DNA from: CAVYUC01 sp963816685
Lineage (GTDB): Bacteria > Bacteroidota > Bacteroidia > Bacteroidales > Prolixibacteraceae
DNA: 64,000 bases
Assembly (NCBI GenBank): GCA_963816685.1
Contig: CAWFMB010000033.1
Span: 76,363 to 140,362 of the forward strand
Direction: 5' to 3'
Every line of letters starts with the position of its first letter. Position 1 is the stretch's first letter. The notes below the pieces were generated by a model that did no database searches, was not told the origin of the DNA, and worked only from the letters and a program-made list of their open reading frames with translations. Shown here piece after piece: positions 19,254 through 28,435 of the stretch. Made by a program: the position numbers and the translations under genes.

Positions 19254-19757
19254 TTGAATATTCTTTTCATTCTTACTTCAATATATGAAGTTATGTATTT
19301 CCTGATATTATGCACAATATTTGCAGATGTGGGTTTAAATGATTTGTACCCGGATTCGGTTACCTGATTATTTCATTGGACAGGTTGGTTATATGTACCT
19401 GCTGTTTAACCGCTGAATTTATTCTTCCGGCAAACCTGTTTTGTACAAGTTTTCACCTTACCTTCCCTATACCCGGGACGGGGTTAATTCGCGATTTCAT
19501 ATCGATGGTATATTGAAGGTATAGGGATGGTATATTCGAAACATTGAAGAAGTCATTTCAGATACTCTTCTTTTAACGGTATCTTCTGCAATTTTGAATT
19601 CCAGATTAATTCCTGAAAATAAGAATTGGGAGAAAGATTTTTCATACCGATTTTTTCGCCAGGGGATAACCATATAATCAAATTGATTGTACATTTACAC
19701 CACCTGATTGAAGTTGTTTTCAGAATTTTTAATTTGAACTATTTAAATCGAAATCAC
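19254..19757. other. Non-coding gap with a short direct repeat
   Basis: I see no convincing gene. GATGGTATATT occurs twice, at 19504-19514 and 19526-19536, next to GGTATAGGGA and a partly matching TATACCCGGGACGGGG at about 19470. A plus-strand frame starting at 19626 is only an upstream extension of the lipoprotein gene, whose signal peptide starts at 19758. Confidence 0.5.
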
Positions 19758-20192
19758 ATGAACAGAATTTTATTTTTAGTTGTGGTGCTATTTACAATGG
19801 TTGCCATGAGTTGCAACCAAAGCCGCAACCAGAACGATCAATCAAATTACGGACCTGGCAGCGGTACAGATCGTGGAAATTTTGATCCGGAACAAATGGT
19901 CGACCGGCAGATGGAACAGATGAAAGATCAGCTGGATTTAACTGACGATCAGGAAACGCAGATGCGTAAAATCCTGAAAGAAGGGGCTGAAACCATGCAA
20001 AAAGCACGGATTGAAATGCGCGAAAGCGGCGGCGGTTTTGAAGGTATGCGCGAGCAAATGCAGCAAATGCGTGAGGAACAAAACGAGAAGGTAAAAGCCA
20101 TTCTTTCGGACGAGCAATGGGAAAAGTACGAGCAAATTCAGCAGGAAATGAGGGAACGCAGAAGAGAAGGCGGCTTTGGAAGACCCAATTAA
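19758..20192 (+). CDS. Spy/LTXXQ-like lipoprotein
   Basis: The chosen start, MNRILFLVVVLFTMVAMSC, gives a clean lipoprotein signal peptide with Cys19. After an N/Q/G-rich linker the protein is highly charged and helical: QLDLTDDQETQMRKIL and AILSDEQWEKYEQIQ are the paired LTxxQ/LSxEQ repeats of the Spy/CpxP/CnrX-like fold. Members of that fold are periplasmic chaperones or metal-stress sensors. The C-terminus is REGGFGRPN. It is 144 residues long and monocistronic, with a shared terminator hairpin directly downstream. No partner sigma factor or RND efflux genes are adjacent, so the specific role is open. Confidence 0.82.
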   Translation: MNRILFLVVVLFTMVAMSCNQSRNQNDQSNYGPGSGTDRGNFDPEQMVDRQMEQMKDQLDLTDDQETQMRKILKEGAETMQKARIEMRESGGGFEGMREQMQQMREEQNEKVKAILSDEQWEKYEQIQQEMRERRREGGFGRPN

Positions 20193-20214
20193 TTCGGCAG
20201 CAACAGTAAAAAAC

Positions 20215-20250
20215 AATGCCATCGGTTTCCAACAGATGGCATTATTTTTT
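20215..20250. terminator. Bidirectional terminator between convergent genes
   Basis: A 9-bp perfect stem, AATGCCATC paired with GATGGCATT around an 11-nt loop, is followed by ATTTTTT on the plus strand and preceded by a run of A residues (AGTAAAAAA). It lies between the convergent lipoprotein gene and sucB, so it can serve both transcripts. Confidence 0.85.
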
Positions 20251-20255
20251 ACTTT

Positions 20256-21608
20256 TTAAATTCCAAGCAACAATTTTCCGGCATCCTTTCCGCCGGTAAA
20301 CATCCGTTCAGGATTTTCAATCAACTCTTTTATTTTTACAAGAAATCCGACAGAATCTTTGCCGTCCACTATACGGTGATCGTAGGAAAGTGCAACATAC
20401 ATCATCGGGCGGATAACCACCTGCCCGTTTAGTGCTACCGGACGATCAAGAATGTTGTGCATACCCAGAATTCCGGACTGGGGCGGATTTAAAATTGGTG
20501 TTGACAACAGGGAGCCAAAAACACCGCCGTTGGTAATAGTAAAAGTTCCGCCGGAAAGTTCATCTACCGAAATCTTTTTATTTCGTGCTTTTTCGGCCAG
20601 TTCCTTAATCTCCTGTTCGATTTGGGCAATGGATTTGCTTTCGGCATTTCGAACGATGGGAACCATCAATCCTTTGGGTGTTGATACTGCAATTCCCACA
20701 TCTACAAACTGCGGAGTAACAATTTCGTCGCCATCCAGTTGTGAATTTACCATCGGATGCGATTCCATTGCCAATGCTACTGCTTTCGTAAAAAATGACA
20801 TGAAACCCAGCTTTAGTCCGTGTTTTTCAACAAATTGCTGCTGGTATTTTTTGCGCATCTCCATCACATTTGTCATATCAATTTCGTTGAACGTGGTGAG
20901 CATTGCAGTTTCATTTTTCACCGCTACCAAACGTTCGCTTAGTTTTTTGCGCAATGACGACATCCGGGTGTGATCACTTTCACGCGAGGCTTTCTTATTT
21001 TGAATTTCAGCTTCCGATACCTGTTTTCCCGGAGCATTCATCGCCATTTCAACTTCTTTTTTACCCAATCGTCTGAGGCCGTTTATTATATCTTCCACCG
21101 AAAGATGGTGTTCTTTCATCATTTCTTTTGCAACTGCAGTCACCTTTACTTTATCATAACCGGCAGAAGCTTTCTCCATTTTTTCCGGCTCCCCAATTTC
21201 TTCATTTACCTCACTTGTCGCTTCCCTCAGATCGTCTTCGATGGGCATAACATCCATTTTTACTGTAGCAGATTTTTCCTCCTTTTCAGCTACCGAGGCT
21301 GTTTTTTTATTTTCATCAACCGCTTTATCCTGATTATCTTCCTTTGGTTCTTCCTCCTTTTTTGAAGGAGTGACGCTTGTATCAATAGTACAAATAACAG
21401 CACCAACTTCTACTGAATCACCCTCTTCTGATTTAAATTCAATTTTCCCGGTTTCGGTGGCAGAAACAGTTAAAGTTGCTTTGTCTGATTCAATTTCAGC
21501 GATCTCCTGATCTTTGTTAACCACTGCGCCGTTTTCAACCAGCCATGCACCAATTTCAACTTCTGTTATTGATTCTCCCGGACTTGGGACTTTTATTTCT
21601 ACAATCAT
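20256..21608 (-). CDS. sucB: 2-oxoglutarate dehydrogenase E2, dihydrolipoyl succinyltransferase
   Basis: This is the E2 core of the 2-oxoglutarate dehydrogenase complex; it transfers succinyl from lipoamide to CoA. The lipoyl domain lies at residues 1-75 with IESDKATL, placing the lipoylated lysine at Lys43. A long E/K-rich linker covers about 80-150. A divergent peripheral-subunit-binding segment lies at about 153-190 (VTAVAKEMMKEHHLSVEDII). The catalytic domain runs to the end, with TFNEIDMTNVMEMR, GVFGSLLSTPILNPPQSGIL and the active-site block DHRIVDG. At 450 residues it is slightly longer than usual because of the linker. It follows sucA by 11 nt in one operon. The E3 subunit is not in the window. 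Confidence 0.95.
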   Translation of the reverse strand: MIVEIKVPSPGESITEVEIGAWLVENGAVVNKDQEIAEIESDKATLTVSATETGKIEFKSEEGDSVEVGAVICTIDTSVTPSKKEEEPKEDNQDKAVDENKKTASVAEKEEKSATVKMDVMPIEDDLREATSEVNEEIGEPEKMEKASAGYDKVKVTAVAKEMMKEHHLSVEDIINGLRRLGKKEVEMAMNAPGKQVSEAEIQNKKASRESDHTRMSSLRKKLSERLVAVKNETAMLTTFNEIDMTNVMEMRKKYQQQFVEKHGLKLGFMSFFTKAVALAMESHPMVNSQLDGDEIVTPQFVDVGIAVSTPKGLMVPIVRNAESKSIAQIEQEIKELAEKARNKKISVDELSGGTFTITNGGVFGSLLSTPILNPPQSGILGMHNILDRPVALNGQVVIRPMMYVALSYDHRIVDGKDSVGFLVKIKELIENPERMFTGGKDAGKLLLGI

Positions 21609-21619
21609 TTTTTGGTTTT

Positions 21620-24355
21620 TTATGAGGCTTCAACTTGTTTTTCCTGAAACACCGATTCTATAATTTTTTTCTCCGTTTGTTTATACTGCTCCATTAATCC
21701 GGCTGCCGGACTTGCGTTTTCGGAGCGGGAAATCAGTTTAAAATCGAGAGAAGTTAATTTCCTGTTGTAAAAGGGCCATGCGCCCATGTTTTCAGGTTCA
21801 TCCTGAACCCAAATCAACTGGCTGTGTTTACTGTATTTCGTCAGGATACTTTCGATCTGTTTTTTGGGTATGGGAAACAACTGCTCTATTCTAACAACTG
21901 CAACATTGGAAATTCTATTTTCGTTTTTATGCTTTTCAAGTTCATAGTAAATACGACCGTAAGTAAAAACAATTTTTTCCACCATTTCAGGTTCTGCCGC
22001 CTTATCATCAATAACTTCCTGAAAAGAACCATTGGCTAATTCTTCGATGGTTGAAACCACTTTTGGGTGGCGCAACAAACTTTTTGGTGTGAAAACAATC
22101 AAAGGCAGGCGCGTTTTCATTTTTACCTGCCGCCGCAAAAGATGAAACATATTTGCCGGCGTTGTTGGCACCACAACCTGAATATTGCTGTTTGCCGATA
22201 AAGTAAGAAAACGTTCGATACGTGCACTGCTATGCTCCGGCCCCTGTCCCTCGTAGGCGTGCGGCAGAAACAATGTTAGTCCGTTCATTAATCCCCATTT
22301 TTCGAATGCTGAAGTAATGTACTGGTCAATAATTACCTGCGCAACATTATGAAAATCTCCAAACTGGGCCTCCCAAATAGTCAATCCCTGAGGCTGTGCA
22401 AGGGCGTATCCATATTCAAAACCCATTGCTGCATATTCTGAAAGGTGCGAGTTGAATACATGAAACGGCGCCTGTTTTTCTGAAATGTGTTTCAATGGGA
22501 AATATTTTTCTTCGGTTCCTTCAATGACAAAGGATGCATGCCGGTGCGCAAATGTTCCCCGCTCCGTGTCCTGACCGGTTAACCGCACCGGGTGTCCTTC
22601 CAAAACCAGCGAACCGTAAGCAAGCAGTTCACCCATCGCCCAATCGAGCCGGTCATCGTGCATCATCATTTTCCGGTCTGCAAGAATACGGCTCACTTTT
22701 TTAAAGAATTTCAGATCTTCCGGTAAGTTGTTAATTTTCCCTGCAATATCGTGCAGCACCTTAGCATTTACAGCGGTCTTAACCGATTCTTTTAAAATCG
22801 ATTTTTCCGGTATTTTATAAGGTTCGTATTCGTTTAACAGAAACTTCCTGATTTTGAGCTTTTCAATTTGTTCTGATTCTTTGTATTTCTCATCCAGAAG
22901 TTTATCAAAATCTTTGATTTCCTTCCTTGCTTCCTCTTTTGTCATGATACCGAGCCTGTCCAGTTTTTCAATGTAAATATCTCTCGGATTTGGATGTTTT
23001 GAAATGGCCTTGTATAAAACGGGTTGTGTAAAACGCGGTTCATCGCCTTCGTTATGACCATATTTACGATAACAAAGTATATCAATAAATATATCAGACT
23101 GAAACTTCTGTCGGAATTCCATTGCCAGTTTGATGGTAAAGATCAGTGCTTCCACATCATCACCGTTCACATGAAATACGGGAGAACGGGTAACCTTAGC
23201 CACATCGGTGCAATATGTACTCGAACGGCCGTCAAGATAACTTGTAGTAAAACCTACCTGGTTGTTTATAACAAGATGAATAGTACCCCCGGTGCGGTAA
23301 GCATTAATCTGCGACATTTGAACGGTCTCATAAACAACACCCTGTGCTGCAATTGCTGCGTCGCCATGAATAACTATTCCTGCCGCTTTGCTGTAATCAT
23401 TTTTATATACTGAATTGATCCGCGAACGAACCATTCCCTGTACAACGGGACCAACCGTTTCGAGGTGAGACGGATTAGGCATCAGTTTTAGTTTTACCTT
23501 TTTGCCCGAATCGGTCATTACTTCATTTTCATAACCCAGATGGTATTTAACATCGCCCTGCGAAATATCATCTTCGTATTGCGTTCCGTAAAATTCCTTA
23601 AAAATATTCTGATACGGTTTTTCAAGAATATTGGCAAGGATATTTAACCGGCCGCGATGCGCCATTCCAAGGACAAACTCCTCGATACCGAGTTCCACTC
23701 CACGTTCAATAATTGCATCAAGAGAAGGAATCAACGTTTCTGCTCCTTCGAGCGAAAACCGTTTTTGCCCTACAAATTTTTTATGAATAAAACTTTCGAA
23801 TCCAACGGCAAGTTTTAGATGATAAAAGATATGTCTCCGGCTTTCTTCTGTAAAATCCTGTGAATTTTTGGTACTTTCCATCCGGTCTTTCAACCACTGC
23901 ACAACATCAGGGTTGCGCATATAAACATATTCAACACCAATCGAACTGCAATAAGTAGCTTCAAGATGACTGATAATATCTTTCAGTTTCGCAGGCCCGA
24001 TACCAATATTATTTCCCACCTGAAAGGTGGTTTCCAAATCGCTCTTTTCCAATCCGAAATTTTCAATATCAAGGGTTGGTGAATACTGCCTTCGCATTCG
24101 AACAGGATTGGTTTTTGTAAATAAATGACCCCGTTGACGATAACCATGTATCAGGTTTAAAATAGCAAATTCCTTATCCATGTTTAAGGAAATTGCATTT
24201 CCGTTTTTTTGCGGGTAATTTGTACGTGCAAGTTCAAAACCTGCAAAGAAATGTTTCCAGCTTGAATCCAGTGATTCCGGATTTTCAAGATATGTCTGAT
24301 ATAATTCTTCTACCGTCTCTAACTCCTGATTCCCTACAGACGAAAATTTATCCAT
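21620..24355 (-). CDS. sucA: 2-oxoglutarate dehydrogenase E1
   Basis: This thiamine-diphosphate enzyme decarboxylates 2-oxoglutarate in the TCA cycle and passes the succinyl group to SucB. The 911-residue length is normal. Blocks include the N-terminal E2-interaction helix ETVEELYQTYLENPESLDSSW, FVLGMAHRGRLNILANIL, HGDAAIAAQGVVYET, INNQVGFTTSYLDGRSS, CYRKYGHNEGDEPRFTQP and the C-terminal GQGPEHSSARIERFL. It is the first gene of the sucA-sucB operon. A Bacteroidota-type promoter is suggested about 75 nt upstream. Confidence 0.96.
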   Translation of the reverse strand: MDKFSSVGNQELETVEELYQTYLENPESLDSSWKHFFAGFELARTNYPQKNGNAISLNMDKEFAILNLIHGYRQRGHLFTKTNPVRMRRQYSPTLDIENFGLEKSDLETTFQVGNNIGIGPAKLKDIISHLEATYCSSIGVEYVYMRNPDVVQWLKDRMESTKNSQDFTEESRRHIFYHLKLAVGFESFIHKKFVGQKRFSLEGAETLIPSLDAIIERGVELGIEEFVLGMAHRGRLNILANILEKPYQNIFKEFYGTQYEDDISQGDVKYHLGYENEVMTDSGKKVKLKLMPNPSHLETVGPVVQGMVRSRINSVYKNDYSKAAGIVIHGDAAIAAQGVVYETVQMSQINAYRTGGTIHLVINNQVGFTTSYLDGRSSTYCTDVAKVTRSPVFHVNGDDVEALIFTIKLAMEFRQKFQSDIFIDILCYRKYGHNEGDEPRFTQPVLYKAISKHPNPRDIYIEKLDRLGIMTKEEARKEIKDFDKLLDEKYKESEQIEKLKIRKFLLNEYEPYKIPEKSILKESVKTAVNAKVLHDIAGKINNLPEDLKFFKKVSRILADRKMMMHDDRLDWAMGELLAYGSLVLEGHPVRLTGQDTERGTFAHRHASFVIEGTEEKYFPLKHISEKQAPFHVFNSHLSEYAAMGFEYGYALAQPQGLTIWEAQFGDFHNVAQVIIDQYITSAFEKWGLMNGLTLFLPHAYEGQGPEHSSARIERFLTLSANSNIQVVVPTTPANMFHLLRRQVKMKTRLPLIVFTPKSLLRHPKVVSTIEELANGSFQEVIDDKAAEPEMVEKIVFTYGRIYYELEKHKNENRISNVAVVRIEQLFPIPKKQIESILTKYSKHSQLIWVQDEPENMGAWPFYNRKLTSLDFKLISRSENASPAAGLMEQYKQTEKKIIESVFQEKQVEAS

Positions 24356-24781
24356 TGTTGTTGTTTAATAATCTTACTGAAAAAAACAATACTAATTTTT
24401 TATTGTTTACTTATCCAATTGCTTTGTGCCACAAATTTAGATTTTATTACCTATTTTCAACACAATGCTGAACGCGGAATTCAAGAAAAATAAAAATCAA
24501 ATAAAGTAATCTGATACTGATTTTGTTCACCAATCAATTCTATTTATCTGAACAGTTTTATTTATCCACTGCAAAATGAAATGATGGAATTGATAAGTTA
24601 ACAGACAACCGGAACAACAATTTGGAGTAAGTTCATGTGGATTTGGTGGATTTGAATACAAGAACGACTAAATTACTATCCGCCCAAATGGGAATCCTTT
24701 TGATGTAATTTCATCCATACATACAGTAATAGTGGAAGGAAATGATTTAAATATCAGCTGATAATTTCTGCTTTTAATGAA
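24356..24781. other. Intergenic region upstream of sucA
   Basis: This 426-nt AT-rich gap holds the proposed sucA promoter near its left end. The rest shows no recognisable gene, RNA or repeat. A short minus-strand stretch near 24690-24750 has coding-like composition but no start or family match. Confidence 0.5.
24432..24461 (-). promoter_or_regulatory. Putative Bacteroidota-type promoter of sucAB
   Basis: Read on the minus strand, GTTG at about 24461-24458 and TAAATTTG at 24439-24432 are 18 nt apart. They match the Bacteroidota -33 (TTTG/TTG) and -7 (TAnnTTTG) elements. Transcription would start about 70 nt before the sucA ATG. This is consensus matching only. Confidence 0.5.
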
Positions 24782-25051
24782 TTACAGATCGAATGTATAA
24801 TGTTTTCGGATGGCTAAATGGATGTCCCAGATGCATTCCATGCCGGCAGGGAATGTTACAAAATCGCCAGGTTTGATGGTTATGGATTCAAACTCAGTAA
24901 TAATTGTAGCTTCTCCTTCGGTAATGTAACAGTTTTCGGTTTTATCGTAATACCATTCAAATTTATCTTCATCATGTTCCCAAACGGGCCATGAAAAGAC
25001 ACCTGCTTCTTCCAAATCCTCCTGCTCGGGTTGATCAATTTCAATTCTCAT
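24782..25051 (-). CDS. Small cupin-domain protein
   Basis: This 89-residue single cupin barrel has WYYDKTENCYITEGEATI and IKPGDFVTFPAGMECIWDIH, which are the two conserved cupin motifs. The pattern is that of the cupin_3 (DUF861) group found in stand-alone sugar or ethanolamine-related proteins. Glu/His metal ligands are only partly conserved, so catalysis is doubtful and a binding or small-molecule role is possible. It stands alone, with about 190 nt to the iorB stop on one side and 426 nt to sucA on the other. Confidence 0.82.
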   Translation of the reverse strand: MRIEIDQPEQEDLEEAGVFSWPVWEHDEDKFEWYYDKTENCYITEGEATIITEFESITIKPGDFVTFPAGMECIWDIHLAIRKHYTFDL

Positions 25052-25244
25052 TACTCAATTTTTTTTGTAAAATTACAAAAGAATCAGTTTCAAATATTCT
25101 TCTACTAACCAATTATAAGAAAAAATGTTTTAATCGGTTCCTGATTATTTGCTATATCCGGTTTCAATGCAATTTACTTTATCAATTTGAATGCAAATAC
25201 ACATAAAAAATCAACCAACACTTAAAGATAATACAAGCAATATA

Positions 25245-25829
25245 TTAGTTCCTGTAATCTTCTGTAAACTTTTTCCCGGATCGGAAAGCTTCAATATTTA
25301 AATCGACTATCTTTTGACCTTTTGATTTAAAAATGGTTTCAATTCCTTTTTCTATCACCTCATCATGAATTGCGATAAATGGCGAAGCAGCGCCCAGCAT
25401 TACCATGTTGGAAGCTTTTGGATTGCCAATTTCCCGTGCAATTTTATCTGCATCAATCCGAATAATATTGACGGTTCCGTTTAATCGCTGAAATGCATTT
25501 TCCAAATCAGGATAATCTGCGATATTATTAAACTGAACAGTATTTGTAACAAGGCTTCCATTCTTCTTCAAATAAGGCAAATACCTGAGGGACTCCATTG
25601 GTTCTACAGAAAGAATCAAGTCGGCACTTCCAAGAGAGATTAAATCGGAATAAACGGGTTGATCCGAAATCCGCAAATGAGAAACCACTGCCCCGCCCCG
25701 CTGACTCATGCCATGTGTTTCGGCTTGCTTCAGGCAGTAATTTTCATTTAATGCAGCTGCTCCAAGAGTGGCAGCAATGGAAAGAATTCCCTGCCCGCCC
25801 ACACCTGCAAGTATTATATCGCTTTTCAT
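25245..25829 (-). CDS. iorB: Indolepyruvate oxidoreductase beta subunit
   Basis: This is the gamma-type subunit of indolepyruvate:ferredoxin oxidoreductase, which oxidatively decarboxylates aromatic 2-oxoacids to acyl-CoA. The start MKSDIILAGVGGQGILS, only 2 nt after the iorA stop, is preferred to a start 20 codons earlier inside iorA. Landmarks are GVGGQGILSIA, AETHGMSQRGGAVVSHLR, SADLILSVEPMESLRYL and SNMVMLGAASPFI. It forms a two-gene operon with iorA. The length (194 residues) is typical. Confidence 0.92.
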   Translation of the reverse strand: MKSDIILAGVGGQGILSIAATLGAAALNENYCLKQAETHGMSQRGGAVVSHLRISDQPVYSDLISLGSADLILSVEPMESLRYLPYLKKNGSLVTNTVQFNNIADYPDLENAFQRLNGTVNIIRIDADKIAREIGNPKASNMVMLGAASPFIAIHDEVIEKGIETIFKSKGQKIVDLNIEAFRSGKKFTEDYRN

Positions 25830-25831
25830 GG

Positions 25832-27442
25832 TTATGCTGATTTTTTGGTTTTGTTCATTTTTTTGATTTTGCTTATCCGCTGCACACATTCGCGCCTTCC
25901 GATGATAACCGAAACTCCCTCGTAATTCACTTCTTCCCTGATTATTTTCACAATTTCATCGTGGTTCTTTTTCAGCGGAATAAACAAGCGGATATGTTCC
26001 GGCTCCACTCCCACTCCTTCGCAGATTTTTTCAATCCTGCCTTTTGCCGATGAATCCTGCCCACCGGTCATGGCCACAGTTTCATTATCAACAATCAGAA
26101 TATTGATATTGGTTTTTTCGATGACACAATCCAGCAGGCCGGTAATTCCGGAATGGGTAAAGGTTGAATCACCGATTACAGCAAACACCGGGGTTAAACC
26201 TGCATCGGCGGCACCCTTTGCCATGGTAATGGAAGCGCCCATATCCACACATGTATTTATTGTGGCATAAGGTGGCAAAGCGCCAAGCGTATAACAGCCA
26301 ATATCAGAAAATACTCTTCCGTCGCCAAATTTTTCAATTACCTCGTTCAGTGCAAAATAAGTATCCTGATGGCCACAGCCGGCACAAAGGGAAGGTGGTC
26401 GGTTTGCCAAACCTTCAGGAACTGCAAATGCTTCCGGTACTTTCCTGCCCAGTGCCTTTGCCAAATGATCCGGATTTAATTCTCCCTTCCGCGGAAGAAT
26501 TCCATTCAGCCTTCCCGAAACTTTTTTCCCCTTCCCGAAGAAATCTTTCAACTGCTCTTCAACAAGCGGATAACCTTCTTCAGCAATCAACAGTTCCTCA
26601 CATTCATTTTCCAGCTTTTTGAGCAATAACTCAGGAACCGGATATTGCGTAATCTTAACCACCGGATACGGACAGTTTCCTTCAGGATAATTATCCATCA
26701 GGTAATTAAAGGCAATACCACAGCAAACAATTCCAAGGCTTTTATCCGGTCCGTCCAGATAGGCATTAAATTTCGATTCTTCAGAAAACTGTACCAGCAA
26801 TTCCTGTTTGTCCAGGAGATTCTGGTAGTATTTCCGGCCGTAAGCTGGCAGCAGCATAAACTGCATTGGATTGGCCGGAAGTTTCAGTTCTTTTTCATTT
26901 AACCTGTTTTTTGCAACAACACCTGCCCGTGAATGCGCCAGCCGGGTTGGAATTCGCAACATTACCGGCAATCCTGTTTTTTCCGAAAACTCAAATGCCT
27001 CATATGTCATATCGTAAGTTTCCTGCTGGTTCGAAGGCTCGAAAACCGGTATCATTGCAAACTTTCCATAAAACCTTGAATCCTGCTCATTTTGCGAAGA
27101 ATGCTGCGACGGATCATCGGCTACAACGACCACCAGTCCACCATTAACACCGGTGATGGCGGCATTCATAAAAACATCGGCAGCAACATTCAATCCCACA
27201 TGTTTCATGCAGGCCATGGTGCGTTTCCCGGCATACGACATTCCAAGGGCAGCCTCCAGCGCAGTTTTTTCATTCACCGACCATTGCCGGTGGATATTCC
27301 GCTCTTTTGCAGTTTTATTTTGTTGAATGTATTCTGTTATTTCGGTTGAGGGTGTGCCCGGATAAGCATAAACGCCTGAAATTCCTGCATCTATTGCTGC
27401 CTGACCAATGGCTTCAACGCCCATTAATAAATTACGTTGCAT
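25832..27442 (-). CDS. iorA: Indolepyruvate oxidoreductase alpha subunit (no ferredoxin domain)
   Basis: This is the catalytic subunit with thiamine diphosphate. The N-terminal pyrimidine-binding half carries GVYAYPGTPSTEITEYIQQN, NEKTALEAALGMSYAG and DDPSQHSSQNEQDSR. The C-terminal half carries the diphosphate-binding block RPPSLCAGCGHQDTY and IGDSTFTHSGITGLLD with NETVAMTGGQD. At 536 residues it ends after VSVIIGRRECVQRI with a Lys-rich tail and lacks the C-terminal 4Fe-4S domain of archaeal IorA. Other Bacteroidota homologues also look short, so electrons must pass by another route. Paired with iorB directly downstream. Confidence 0.93.
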   Translation of the reverse strand: MQRNLLMGVEAIGQAAIDAGISGVYAYPGTPSTEITEYIQQNKTAKERNIHRQWSVNEKTALEAALGMSYAGKRTMACMKHVGLNVAADVFMNAAITGVNGGLVVVVADDPSQHSSQNEQDSRFYGKFAMIPVFEPSNQQETYDMTYEAFEFSEKTGLPVMLRIPTRLAHSRAGVVAKNRLNEKELKLPANPMQFMLLPAYGRKYYQNLLDKQELLVQFSEESKFNAYLDGPDKSLGIVCCGIAFNYLMDNYPEGNCPYPVVKITQYPVPELLLKKLENECEELLIAEEGYPLVEEQLKDFFGKGKKVSGRLNGILPRKGELNPDHLAKALGRKVPEAFAVPEGLANRPPSLCAGCGHQDTYFALNEVIEKFGDGRVFSDIGCYTLGALPPYATINTCVDMGASITMAKGAADAGLTPVFAVIGDSTFTHSGITGLLDCVIEKTNINILIVDNETVAMTGGQDSSAKGRIEKICEGVGVEPEHIRLFIPLKKNHDEIVKIIREEVNYEGVSVIIGRRECVQRISKIKKMNKTKKSA

Positions 27443-27464
27443 TACTTTATTTTTAATTCGGGGA

Positions 27465-27492
27465 CAAAAATAGGATTATTGAATTTCACAAA
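27465..27492 (-). promoter_or_regulatory. Possible promoter of iorAB
   Basis: On the minus strand TATTTTTG (27472-27465) fits the -7 element TAnnTTTG, and a TTTG lies 16 nt upstream. The spacing is shorter than the usual ~19 nt, so support is weak. Confidence 0.35.
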
Positions 27493-27564
27493 AAACATCA
27501 AAACTCAGTTTAAAACTGTTCTTAATTTAGTTTTTAATTTGTTTCATTTTTAATTTCCTGATTT

Positions 27565-27729
27565 TTAACTGTAAACAGTGAGTACCGGTTTTCGCTTTCC
27601 GACGTAGTTACGGAATTCACAAAAATAAATGCCCTGCCAGGTTCCAAGGTTTAACCGGTGGTTGGTAATTGGAACAGTGATTTCAAAACCAATTGCTTAC
27701 GATTTTAAGTGGACAGGCATGTCATAATT
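27565..27729 (-). pseudogene. Decayed C-terminal fragment of a second yjbQ
   Basis: In one minus-strand frame this stretch reads DMPVHLKS, a stop, then AIGFEITVPITNHRLNLG and TWQGIYFCEFRNYVG, ending TVYS and a stop. It matches the last ~50 residues of the intact yjbQ-type gene 0.8 kb away (DMPGHLKSSVIGAEITIPIT, NHRLNLGTWQGIYFCEFRN). The N-terminal half is absent and an in-frame TAA replaces a serine codon. It is therefore a truncated, inactivated paralogue, and it occupies much of the 422-nt gap downstream of the iorA start. Confidence 0.85.
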
Positions 27730-27864
27730 CATATATTTTAATACATACTAATTTTAATTCAACTTAGACAATAAGGTGAAATTTTCTTATTGAAAAATTC
27801 AATTATAATTTTCTTAACTTTATCACACAGGCAAGGTGTGTTAAAGCATTTTAAAAACCAAATT

Positions 27865-28332
27865 ATGAAACACTTAACAATATATCTTTTAATTATTTTT
27901 ATGGTAGTAATTAGCTGTGAAAAAGAAGATAATCGAACTGAACTTAAAAAGTTCTTGACGAAAAAAAATATCGAAGTTCCATTGTTAAATGGGGAATGGG
28001 AATGGTTAATTGACATGGGAAACAATTCTATGGGAGGTCCCCTGGAGAGGGTATATACACCATCCACAGAAGGGTATTCAATGTCAATTGTATTTGGTAA
28101 TGATAAAAAGTTTAAAGAATATAAGGATTCAACACTTTTAATAGAAACATATTATCGAATAGAACAGATGGAATACAATGATGAATTTGATATGCATACC
28201 TATAAGATTTATTATTTTGAAAATAAAGAAACACAGGAATTACAAATTGATTTATCAGGTGAAGGAATTCGCTTAAATTTATTTAATGATTGTATAGACT
28301 GTTTAGATACCCACATATATTTAAAAAAATAA
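27865..28332 (+). CDS. Lipocalin-like lipoprotein of unknown function
   Basis: The start MKHLTIYLLIIFMVVISC gives a lipoprotein signal with Cys18; an upstream in-frame extension to 27790 is not needed. The mature part begins LLNGEWEWLIDMGN and contains TPSTEGYSMSIVFG and STLLIETYYRIEQ. This W-E-W opening and alternating beta pattern is seen in small Bacteroidota lipoproteins with a lipocalin-like fold. Near the end is DCIDCLD, a pair of cysteines. Function is unknown. The gene lies between the decayed and the intact yjbQ copies. Confidence 0.75.
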   Translation: MKHLTIYLLIIFMVVISCEKEDNRTELKKFLTKKNIEVPLLNGEWEWLIDMGNNSMGGPLERVYTPSTEGYSMSIVFGNDKKFKEYKDSTLLIETYYRIEQMEYNDEFDMHTYKIYYFENKETQELQIDLSGEGIRLNLFNDCIDCLDTHIYLKK

Positions 28333-28435
28333 AAAACCACATAATAATGAGCATATCACAAAAGACAATATGAATAACCGTTATCATTTTTAGTTCAACA
28401 AGTTCCCACGGTGAACCTTTTAAAAAATGACATTA

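Noticed and set aside
19497..19694. Minus-strand open frame of 65 codons
   Set aside because: It lies in the gap before the lipoprotein gene, has no family-like text, and overlaps the upstream stretch of the opposite gene; probably chance.
20970..21365. Plus-strand open frame of 131 codons opposite sucB
   Set aside because: Phe/Ser-rich antisense shadow of the lysine/glutamate-rich linker of the real gene.
23024..23413. Plus-strand open frame of 129 codons opposite sucA
   Set aside because: Antisense shadow of a well-conserved enzyme; no coding features.
24690..24750. Short minus-strand stretch reading FKSFPSTITV...
   Set aside because: Composition looks coding, but there is no start, it ends after about 28 codons, and I cannot match it to a family; too little to call a pseudogene.
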